A stretch of DNA of 34,140 bases from an uncultured Lachnospiraceae bacterium. Its GTDB lineage: Bacteria; Bacillota; Clostridia; Lachnospirales; Lachnospiraceae. Below, in pieces: positions 1-5,949 of the stretch. Made by a program: the position numbers and the translations under genes. The number at the start of each line of letters is the position of its first letter. Positions within the stretch are counted from its first letter, which is position 1. The notes under the pieces are model-generated. The model saw only the letters and a list, made by a program, of their open reading frames with translations. It made no database searches and was not told the DNA's origin. The stretch is from the NCBI GenBank assembly GCA_946413945.1, contig CAMKMR010000001.1, forward strand, positions 1-34,140, written 5' to 3'.

Positions 1-48
1 AGAGCATTAAAGGAAGAGGGATTGAAAAAGCGTGAGAAAAACAGATAA
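1..48 (+). CDS. 3' end of an upstream gene (partial)
   Basis: The first 48 bases read open in frame 1 and end in TAA at 46-48, giving a basic, charged C-terminal tail (EEGLKKREKNR). It could be the end of whatever gene precedes hup. In related genomes that is often mazG, but the tail alone does not identify it. Frame 3 also stops nearby, so the coding assignment is weak. Confidence 0.3.
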   Translation, partial: RALKEEGLKKREKNR

Positions 49-71
49 AAGCGTGAGAAAAACAGATAAAA
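30..71 (+). repeat. 21-bp perfect tandem duplication
   Basis: GCGTGAGAAAAACAGATAAA plus one A occurs twice in direct succession (30-50 and 51-71). The first copy contains the TAA that would end the upstream reading frame. The second copy leads directly into the -35 element of the hup promoter. Confidence 0.85.
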
Positions 72-73
72 GC

Positions 74-102
74 TTGACAAAATGCCCGCTTACCTATATA
101 AC
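74..102 (+). promoter_or_regulatory. hup promoter, sigma-A type
   Basis: TTGACA at 74-79, a 17-nt spacer, then TATAAC at 97-102. This near-consensus promoter gives a leader of about 70 nt before the hup start, which fits the abundance expected of HU. Confidence 0.8.
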
Positions 103-178
103 AATATAGTGCCACATAAGCCTAAAATAAAGGTTTTATGGGTTTTATACTTATATTTACTATGGAGGATAGACAGTA

Positions 179-451
179 ATGAATAAGAGCGAACTTGTTT
201 CAGCTATCGCAGAGAAGGCATCTCTTAAGAAGAGTGATGCAGAGAAGGCTGTAAAGGCATTCACAGAAGTTGTTGCTGAAGAATTAAAGAAGGGTGAGAA
301 GGTTCAGTTAGTTGGATTTGGTACATTCGAAGTACTTGAGAGACCAGCTAGAGAAGGACGTAACCCAAGAACTGGTGAGACAATGAAGATCGATGCTTCT
401 AAGGCTCCTAAGTTCAAGGCTGGTAAGGCTTTAAAGGATTCTATTAACTAA
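179..451 (+). CDS. hup: DNA-binding protein HU
   Basis: Small basic nucleoid protein that bends and compacts DNA as a dimer. The 90-residue length is exactly that of the family. The N-terminal helices (MNKSELVSAIAEKASLKKSD) are typical, the core has VGFGTFEV, and the DNA-contacting beta-arm carries the RxGRNPRTGE motif (about residues 58-68). The C-terminus (KFKAGKALKDSIN) is canonical. The start is set by GGAGG at 164-168. Codon choice is strongly biased (AAG, GCT, GTT), as expected for a highly expressed gene. It has its own promoter upstream and a terminator directly downstream, so it is probably monocistronic. Confidence 0.97.
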   Translation: MNKSELVSAIAEKASLKKSDAEKAVKAFTEVVAEELKKGEKVQLVGFGTFEVLERPAREGRNPRTGETMKIDASKAPKFKAGKALKDSIN

Positions 452-480
452 TATAGACTCGTAAAGACCCAGATATAAAA

Positions 481-512
481 AGCCGTACTTTAAAAAAGGT
501 ACGGCTGTTTTT
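481..512 (+). terminator. hup terminator
   Basis: Stem AGCCGTAC (481-488) pairs with GTACGGCT (499-506) around an A/T-rich loop and is followed by a GTTTTTA tail. It lies 30 nt after the hup stop. Confidence 0.9.
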
Positions 513-542
513 ATCTAAAGGAAAGGTAAAGGGTGAAGGAAA

Positions 543-785
543 ATGAGACTAGATAAGTATTTAAAGGTTTCCCGACTCATTAAAAGAAGAACTGTAGCAA
601 ATGATGCATGTGATGCGGGAAGAGTAAAGGTTAATGATAAGGTTGCAAGAGCCTCTTATGATATTAAAGAGGGAGATCTGATAGAGATTTCATTTGGCAA
701 CAAGACAGTTAAGGCTGAAGTGTTAAAAGTGGCTGAAACTGTAAAAAAAGAAGAAACAGCAGATATGTTCAGGATAGTAGAATAG
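543..785 (+). CDS. rqcP: S4-domain RNA-binding protein RqcP
   Basis: An 80-residue protein that is essentially one S4 RNA-binding fold: MRLDKYLKVSRLIKRRTVAN followed by the GRVKVNDKVAR turn and a KEGDLIEISFG strand. By family knowledge RqcP (YabO/Hsp15-like) binds stalled 50S subunits with peptidyl-tRNA and cooperates with RqcH in C-terminal alanine tailing during ribosome quality control. A purine-rich ribosome site (GGTGAAGGAAA) lies just before ATG. It sits between hup and divIC, its usual place in Firmicutes. The yabP and yabQ genes that often follow it in spore formers are missing here. Confidence 0.9.
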   Translation: MRLDKYLKVSRLIKRRTVANDACDAGRVKVNDKVARASYDIKEGDLIEISFGNKTVKAEVLKVAETVKKEETADMFRIVE

Positions 786-844
786 TTTGTTATATGACCT
801 TTTTATTCACAAATAAAAGGTTGCCTTTGAAAGGATAAAAGTAT

Positions 845-872
845 AAAATAATAAATGTCATTTTATTATTTT
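845..872 (+). promoter_or_regulatory. AT-rich hairpin next to the divIC ribosome site
   Basis: An 11-bp perfect inverted repeat, AAAATAATAAA (845-855) and TTTATTATTTT (862-872), ends right where the GGTGGG ribosome site (873-878) begins. A second imperfect hairpin (ACCTTTTTATT / AATAAAAGGT, 797-821) lies upstream. They may affect translation or mRNA ends; no U-tract follows, so this is not a clear terminator. Confidence 0.4.
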
Positions 873-886
873 GGTGGGTGTATCAG

Positions 887-1189
887 ATGAGAACAGGAGC
901 AAAGAGAAAACAATCGCATATTGGTACGTTGCTGATTCTTGCAACAGTCTTTTTGGGCATGTTTGTTTCGTCTATCAGGGTTATTAAGTTGAGACAGGAA
1001 AGCAGGGAGCTTGCGATAACAGAACAGGCGCTTGTGGCTGAATTAGAAGAGCAGAATATGGAAACGGAAAGATTAGAAAAGCTTGAAGCTTACATGAAGA
1101 CGAGAAAGTATATTGAGGATGTAGCTAAGGATAAACTTAATCTTGTATATCCTGGTGAATATGTACTTAAACCAAACAAATCAAAATAA
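887..1189 (+). CDS. divIC: DivIC/FtsL-type septum formation initiator
   Basis: A 100-residue single-pass membrane protein: basic cytoplasmic start (MRTGAKRKQSHIG), one membrane helix (about 12-31), then a coiled coil (about 33-62, rich in Glu and Leu) and a short extracellular tail with the DKLNLVYPGE motif typical of the family. DivIC works with FtsL and DivIB in the septal divisome. I chose ATG at 887 because GGTGGG (873-878) is well spaced for it; an in-frame GTG at 878 would add three residues but lies on the ribosome site. FtsL and DivIC are hard to tell apart by sequence; the place before tilS favours DivIC. Confidence 0.8.
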   Translation: MRTGAKRKQSHIGTLLILATVFLGMFVSSIRVIKLRQESRELAITEQALVAELEEQNMETERLEKLEAYMKTRKYIEDVAKDKLNLVYPGEYVLKPNKSK

Positions 1190-1219
1190 AAAGGTGCTAG
1201 ATTTATAGCACCTTTTATT
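1189..1219 (+). terminator. divIC terminator
   Basis: AAGGTGCTA (1191-1199) pairs with TAGCACCTT (1206-1214), giving a 9-bp stem followed by TTATTT. It separates divIC from tilS. Confidence 0.85.
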
Positions 1220-1243
1220 TAATTTCAGAACTTATATTAGAAC

Positions 1244-2644
1244 ATGGATATTTTAAAGAAGACAGAACAATTTATTGAAAAAGAAAATATGATAAGCAAA
1301 GGAGACGGGATAGTGGTTGCTGTTTCCGGGGGAGCCGACTCTGTTGCTCTTTTTCTTTTGCTTAATGAGTTGAAAGAAAAATATGATCTTAAGTTATTAG
1401 TGGCCCATGTTAATCACATGATAAGGGGAGAGGCTGCCGATCAGGATGAAAAATATGTTAAGGATCTGGCGGGAAAATACGGCTGTCCTATAGAAGTTTT
1501 AAAAAAAGATGTTCCTTCTTTTGCCAAAGCTAATTCTATGACAGAGGAAGAGGCCGGAAGATATGTAAGATATGATTTTTTCAGAAAGCTGAAAGAAAAG
1601 TATGCTTATGATAAGATTGCAGTGGCTCATCATATGGATGATCTGGCGGAAACGGTAATATTTAATATGATAAGAGGATCGGGGATCAAGGGCCTTATAG
1701 GCATCAGTCCTGTTAGAGATGATATTATCAGACCCCTTTTATGTTTGGATAAGGATGCGATTAAGGCTTATCTAAAAGAAGAGGGGGTTTTATACTGTAC
1801 AGACGCCAGCAACTTTATTACTGATTATTCAAGAAACAGGATCAGAAATGTTATAATCCCTGAACTTGAAAAGATAAATGCAAGGGCAGTGGAACATATT
1901 GGAAGGATAAGTCTTTCAGCCAGAGAATTAACAGATGATTTTAATGAAGAGGCTGACAGACTTGAATTATCTATCCAGACAAATGAAATAAGGATTGCTG
2001 CGGCGGAGGTTGAAGAACTTAGCAGGAATGTCAGATTTGAAGTTTATTTAAGAATGATGGAAAAACTTGTTAAGAAAAGAAAGGATATTTCAGAACTTCA
2101 TCTCATGTCTATAGACAGACTTACTTTTTCGGGGGATACAGGGAAGTCGGTTGATCTGCCATATAATATGAAAGCCAGGTTAAGCTATGGCGATTTGATC
2201 ATTAAAGATATGACAGAAGGTGAAAAGGATGACAAGAGAGTAAATGATTTAAAGGATCATTTCAAGCTCGAAGTTATCGAGGCGGATCAGAAACTTATAA
2301 ATCTAGCCATAGAAAAAAAAATACCAGACGAAAAGTATGTTAAGATAGTTGATTTTGATAAAATCAAGGGAGAAATGCTATTTAGATATCCTGTTGATGG
2401 TGATACAATGGTTATCGATTCCGCAGGGAGAAAGAAAAAGCTGTCAAGGATCTTTATAGATTCAAAGATTGACAGAGAGGAAAGAGACAGGATCCCGCTT
2501 TTTTTTGCAGGAGGAAAACTTGTCTGGGCCGTGGGAGTAAGACTTTCGGCTGACAGTTTTATAAATAAAGATACAAAAAAAATTTTAAAAATATCATATA
2601 TGCCGGATCTGATCCGGAAGGAAAGGAAAGAAAATGACAGATAA
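1244..2644 (+). CDS. tilS: tRNA(Ile)-lysidine synthase
   Basis: Uses ATP to attach lysine to C34 of the CAU-anticodon tRNA(Ile), so that it reads AUA. The PP-loop SGGADS is at residues 28-33, followed by HVNHMIRGEAADQDE and the AHHMDDLAET catalytic segment. The RPLLCLDKDAI stretch and the C-terminal TilS domain (about 380-460) are present, giving a normal length of 466 residues. AUA is common in the genes of this window, consistent with need for the enzyme. The start has no visible Shine-Dalgarno sequence and lies only about 25 nt after a terminator. The last 11 bases overlap hpt, so the two are translationally coupled. Confidence 0.93.
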   Translation: MDILKKTEQFIEKENMISKGDGIVVAVSGGADSVALFLLLNELKEKYDLKLLVAHVNHMIRGEAADQDEKYVKDLAGKYGCPIEVLKKDVPSFAKANSMTEEEAGRYVRYDFFRKLKEKYAYDKIAVAHHMDDLAETVIFNMIRGSGIKGLIGISPVRDDIIRPLLCLDKDAIKAYLKEEGVLYCTDASNFITDYSRNRIRNVIIPELEKINARAVEHIGRISLSARELTDDFNEEADRLELSIQTNEIRIAAAEVEELSRNVRFEVYLRMMEKLVKKRKDISELHLMSIDRLTFSGDTGKSVDLPYNMKARLSYGDLIIKDMTEGEKDDKRVNDLKDHFKLEVIEADQKLINLAIEKKIPDEKYVKIVDFDKIKGEMLFRYPVDGDTMVIDSAGRKKKLSRIFIDSKIDREERDRIPLFFAGGKLVWAVGVRLSADSFINKDTKKILKISYMPDLIRKERKENDR

Positions 2645-3161
2645 TATCGAAGTTCTCATTAGTGAGGAAGAGGTAGACAGAAGAATTAAGGAGATGGCTG
2701 AAGAAATCTCAAAGAAATATGAAGGAAAACAGGTTCACCTTATTGGGATTTTAAAGGGCAGCGTTTTCTTCATGTGTGAGCTTGCAAAGAGGATAACAGT
2801 TCCTGTGACAATGGACTTTATTTCAGTTTCAAGCTATGGAGATGGAACAAAGTCTTCAGGAATTGTTAAGTTCAACAAGGACCTTGATGAGTCTATTGAA
2901 GGTAAGAATGTTGTTATTGTTGAAGATATCCTTGATTCAGGACGTACGCTTTCTTATGTAGTAAAGATCATGCAGGATAGAAAGCCAGCTTCTCTTGAAG
3001 TTATCACACTTCTTGATAAGCCTGACAGACGTGTTATTCCGGTTGATCTTTCAATGACAGGTTTTGTGATCCCTGATAAGTTCATTGTTGGATATGGTCT
3101 TGACTATGCTCAGAAGTACCGTAACCTTCCATTTATAGGAGTGGTTTCAGGGGTAGAGTGA
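2634..3161 (+). CDS. hpt: Hypoxanthine phosphoribosyltransferase
   Basis: Purine salvage enzyme that transfers phosphoribose from PRPP to hypoxanthine or guanine. The PRPP-binding motif VVIVEDILDSGRTL is at residues 93-106. The HLIGILKGSVFF loop (about 35-46), the flexible-loop segment SYGDGTKSSG and the C-terminal DKFIVGYGLDY purine-binding region are all present. The 175-residue length is normal. It starts inside the end of tilS with a GGAAGGAAAGG ribosome site, the classic tilS-hpt-ftsH arrangement. Confidence 0.95.
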   Translation: MTDNIEVLISEEEVDRRIKEMAEEISKKYEGKQVHLIGILKGSVFFMCELAKRITVPVTMDFISVSSYGDGTKSSGIVKFNKDLDESIEGKNVVIVEDILDSGRTLSYVVKIMQDRKPASLEVITLLDKPDRRVIPVDLSMTGFVIPDKFIVGYGLDYAQKYRNLPFIGVVSGVE

Positions 3162-3329
3162 TCATAGGTTTACATGATATGAAAGGGCTGACTCTGATAT
3201 AGTAAATTCACGCGGGTACGTGATGCAGAGTAATTGCAGGTTTTTTATACTGTGGAGAATGGTCAGCTGATATAGAGGCTGCAATAGTAGTTGGTTAGTT
3301 TGAAGTGGAAAAGTAGTTAAGGAGAAAAT
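3162..3329 (+). promoter_or_regulatory. hpt-ftsH intergenic leader with possible hairpin
   Basis: This 168-nt spacer contains a nested inverted repeat (CTCTG ... CACG-CGGGTA-CGTG ... CAGAG, about 3191-3230) followed by a T-run (3241-3246). It may be a weak terminator or a structured ftsH leader. A TATACT -10-like element at 3246-3251 has no good -35 element. Confidence 0.3.
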
Positions 3330-5204
3330 ATGAAAAAAAAGTTGGATCCGAGTGCATTTTTCTTCGTTCTGATTTTGATTGGAATATTAATGTATGTTGT
3401 ATATTCAAATATGAATTATAATACAATCCTTTCATTTACAGATGGAATGTTAAAAGAGGCACTTAAGGATAATGAGGTTTTAGAAGTTCAGATAATACAG
3501 AATCAGCAGGTTCCGACCGGAACTGTACAGGTAACATTTAAAGATGGGACTAAGATTTCATATTACACGTCGGATGTAAATGAAACTCAGAAAATGGTCG
3601 AAAAGAATGCTGATAATAAAGTACCAGTACTTCTTCACGATGTTAAGGGGAATACCTGGCTTGAAAGAATGCTCCCGTATATATTTGCATTTATACTGGT
3701 TATTCTCTTTTTATCTATGTTTGGAAGAAGAGTACAAAGAGGCGGAGGACAGGACAGCCTTTCAAATTTTGGGAAGAGTAGAGCTAAAAAAGACCTTAAG
3801 ACAGGCATATGTTTTGATGACGTAGCAGGGCTTGAGGAAGAAAAACAGGAATTAAAAGAGATTGTGGATTTTCTTAAGGATCCAAAGAAATATACAGATA
3901 TTGGTGCCCGTATCCCTAAGGGAGTTATCCTTGTGGGACCTCCGGGAACAGGTAAGACGCTTCTTGCAAAAGCGGTATCTGGAGAGGCCGGCGTTCCATT
4001 TTTTTCAATATCAGGTTCAGATTTCGTTGAAATGTTCGTAGGCGTAGGTGCAGCCAGAGTAAGAGATCTTTTTAGCGATGCAAAGAAAAATGCCCCTTGT
4101 ATCGTCTTTATCGATGAGATCGATGCGGTTGCAAGGCGTAGAGGAACAGGTCTTGGTGGCGGTAATGATGAAAAGGAACAGACTTTAAACCAGCTGCTGG
4201 TTGAGATGGATGGTTTTGGCAAGAATTCAGGTATTATCGTAATGGCTGCCACAAACCGTGTGGACATTCTTGATCCAGCAATCCTTCGTCCGGGCAGATT
4301 TGACAGAAAAGTAACTGTCAGTCGTCCAGATGTTAAGGGCAGAGAAGAGATACTTAAGGTTCATGCAAAAGCAAAGTCCATTGGAGAAGATGTAAATTTA
4401 GCAGAGATTGCCAGAACAACATCAGGTTTCGCAGGAGCAGATCTTGAAAATCTTCTGAATGAAGCTGCCATTTTTGCAGCGGCAGATAACAGGGCTTTTA
4501 TCACAAAAGCTGATATAGATAGATCATTTATTAAGATTGGAATCGGTACAGAAAAGAAGTCAAGACTTGTACCAGAGAAGGATAGAAGGCTCACGGCCTA
4601 TCATGAGGCGGGTCATGCCATCCTTTTCCATGATCTGTCGGAGATGGATCCAGTATATGCAGTATCTATAATTCCTACAGGTGCTGATGGAGTGGGCGGT
4701 TTCACCATGCCTCTTCCGGGAAATGATAATGCATTCCGCACAAAGACTATGATGATGCAAAATATCATGGTCAGCTATGGCGGCAGGATTGCCGAGGAAC
4801 TGATGTTAAATGAAATCAGCACCGGGGCATCTGCAGATATAAGATCAGCTTCTCAGATAGCAAGAGCTATGGTAACAAAATATGGTTTCTCAGAGAAATT
4901 AGGACCTATTAATTATGAGACTGATGATAGTGATCAGGTCTTCCTTGGAAGAGAATTAGGCCATGAAAGATATTTCGGAGCCGAGATCTCTAAGGAAATA
5001 GATGCAGAGGTAAAACGCATCATAAATGAATGCTATGAAGAAGCAAAGAAGATCCTTATAAGCAGGAAGGATATATTAGAAAAATGCGCAACTCTTCTTC
5101 TTGCCAAGGAAAGGATCAGCGGCGAAGAGTTTAATGCACTTTTTGATGATGAAAATACTGTTACAAGCGAAAACACCTATACAAGTGAAAGTGCTGATGT
5201 GTAA
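3330..5204 (+). CDS. ftsH: ATP-dependent zinc metalloprotease FtsH
   Basis: Membrane-anchored AAA+ protease that degrades membrane and regulatory proteins. Two membrane helices (about 9-27 and 114-131) flank an extracytoplasmic domain. The AAA module has Walker A GPPGTGKT (203-210), Walker B with IDEID (261-265) and the second region of homology around ATNRVDILDPAILRPGRFDR. The peptidase zinc site HEAGH is at 425-429, with the distal acidic ligand in the STGASADI segment. The 624-residue length is normal, ending in an acidic, Thr/Ser-rich tail. The start has AAGGAGAAAAT before ATG. It ends the housekeeping cluster and is followed by a terminator. Confidence 0.97.
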   Translation: MKKKLDPSAFFFVLILIGILMYVVYSNMNYNTILSFTDGMLKEALKDNEVLEVQIIQNQQVPTGTVQVTFKDGTKISYYTSDVNETQKMVEKNADNKVPVLLHDVKGNTWLERMLPYIFAFILVILFLSMFGRRVQRGGGQDSLSNFGKSRAKKDLKTGICFDDVAGLEEEKQELKEIVDFLKDPKKYTDIGARIPKGVILVGPPGTGKTLLAKAVSGEAGVPFFSISGSDFVEMFVGVGAARVRDLFSDAKKNAPCIVFIDEIDAVARRRGTGLGGGNDEKEQTLNQLLVEMDGFGKNSGIIVMAATNRVDILDPAILRPGRFDRKVTVSRPDVKGREEILKVHAKAKSIGEDVNLAEIARTTSGFAGADLENLLNEAAIFAAADNRAFITKADIDRSFIKIGIGTEKKSRLVPEKDRRLTAYHEAGHAILFHDLSEMDPVYAVSIIPTGADGVGGFTMPLPGNDNAFRTKTMMMQNIMVSYGGRIAEELMLNEISTGASADIRSASQIARAMVTKYGFSEKLGPINYETDDSDQVFLGRELGHERYFGAEISKEIDAEVKRIINECYEEAKKILISRKDILEKCATLLLAKERISGEEFNALFDDENTVTSENTYTSESADV

Positions 5205-5268
5205 TAAATACTTAAAAAATTGAAACGAAAATTCTAAGAAAGAACAAGTATAAAAATATAAAAGATTT

Positions 5269-5303
5269 AAAGGCCTGAAAATTTATTTTTAGGCCTTTTT
5301 TTA
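5269..5303 (+). terminator. ftsH terminator
   Basis: AAAGGCCT (5269-5276) pairs with AGGCCTTT (5291-5298) across an AT-rich loop, with the T-tract running on to about 5302. Confidence 0.85.
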
Positions 5304-5481
5304 GGTGAACGGAGGGAAACTTGGTTGCTGGTGAAAGTGTACAGTTTAAACGGTTAAGTATGTTTACTTTGCATAAAACAGCGTTGCGCAAAAAGAGCAG
5401 GTAGTAAATGTTTACAAAAAAAAAGCTAAAAAAAAATGATTTTTGGATACACTTAAAGACGGAAATGTATATAATAATTCT

Positions 5482-5577
5482 TGTAACCCCCCAATACATT
5501 ATATAGTTTTTTGCTACACCCCATAAGTAACAAAATACCTTCTCCAAAAGGCCAGGCGTTCGTTGCCTGGTCTTTTT
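5482..5577 (+). ncRNA. Candidate small RNA 1
   Basis: A TATAAT at 5470-5475 (weak -35) would start a transcript of about 95 nt ending at a strong terminator: AAAAGGCCAGGC (5546-5557) with GCCTGGTCTTTT, then T. Upstream of the hairpin are two C-rich, probably unpaired stretches (CCCCCC near 5487-5492 and ACACCCCAT near 5516-5524). Such C-rich loops are typical of Gram-positive small RNAs that pair with ribosome sites. No tRNA, rRNA or known RNA family is recognised. Confidence 0.35.
5546..5577 (+). terminator. Strong terminator, possibly bidirectional
   Basis: A 12-bp stem AAAAGGCCAGGC / GCCTGGTCTTTT (one G-U pair) with loop GTTCGTT. The A-run on the left and T-run on the right make it usable on both strands. 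Confidence 0.85.
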
Positions 5578-5651
5578 CCATTTTAAGTGTTGGAATTAGA
5601 GGATATCTCTGTTCTGTCTGATAGTTGCAGATGAGACACTCCGAACGATAA

Positions 5652-5680
5652 TTAACTTTTTTTAAGCTGCGACATATAAT
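5652..5680 (+). promoter_or_regulatory. Possible promoter for a second short transcript
   Basis: TTAACT at 5652-5657, a 17-nt spacer, then TATAAT at 5675-5680. It would drive a transcript of about 125 nt ending at the terminator at 5774-5811. Confidence 0.35.
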
Positions 5681-5773
5681 AAAGAATAAGCAAGAAATAG
5701 TCTTAAATGAATAGTGAATTTTAGAAATAATAAGTTGCATATTATGTGATTGTTTAGTACAAAAACTGCGTTA

Positions 5774-5811
5774 GAGCGACAAAGGTGTTGTTTTCCTTTG
5801 TCGCTCTTTTT
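5774..5811 (+). terminator. Strong terminator upstream of the GH13 gene
   Basis: A perfect 12-bp stem GAGCGACAAAGG (5774-5785) / CCTTTGTCGCTC (5795-5806) is followed by TTTTT. No protein gene ends just before it. Confidence 0.9.
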
Positions 5812-5850
5812 GTTTTCTCCTAAAAGTGGTTTGAAAAAATTTTTAAAATA

Positions 5851-5877
5851 TTTAAACGTATATTTAAACGTTTCAAA
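5851..5877 (+). promoter_or_regulatory. LacI-type operator-like repeats before the GH13 gene
   Basis: TTTAAACGT (5851-5859) is repeated 12 bp later within TTTAAACGTTTCAAA (5863-5877), which contains the palindrome AAACGTTT. A central CG flanked by A/T half-sites is the pattern of LacI/MalR-family operators. It does not fit the CcpA cre consensus, being one base short. Sugar-responsive control of the amylase is the likely role, by inference. Confidence 0.45.
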
Positions 5878-5949
5878 TTCTCTTGTTTATTAGTATTATA
5901 TGAGTTAAAATGGTTCTGATTGTGCGTATATGATTCGGAGGATTAAATC

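Larger units (their letters stand above)
5205..5949 (+). other. 745-nt intergenic region with three terminators
   Basis: No convincing protein gene lies here. The region holds the ftsH terminator, two further strong U-tailed hairpins (5546-5577 and 5774-5811), -10-like TATAAT elements at 5470-5475 and 5675-5680, and operator-like repeats before the GH13 gene. The small minus-strand reading frames are low-complexity (Phe/Ile/Tyr-rich) and follow the AT-richness. Confidence 0.7.

Noticed and set aside
3635..4267. 210-aa minus-strand reading frame
   Set aside because: It lies wholly antisense to ftsH, whose motifs are intact; the Ser/Pro-rich product is a shadow of that gene.
5212..5547. 111-aa minus-strand frame in the ftsH-amylase gap
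   Set aside because: Low-complexity Phe/Ile/Tyr-rich translation of AT-rich noncoding DNA, overlapping two terminators.
5863..5877. CcpA cre site
   Set aside because: The palindrome is one base short of the cre spacing between the TGNAA and CG elements; a LacI-type operator fits better.
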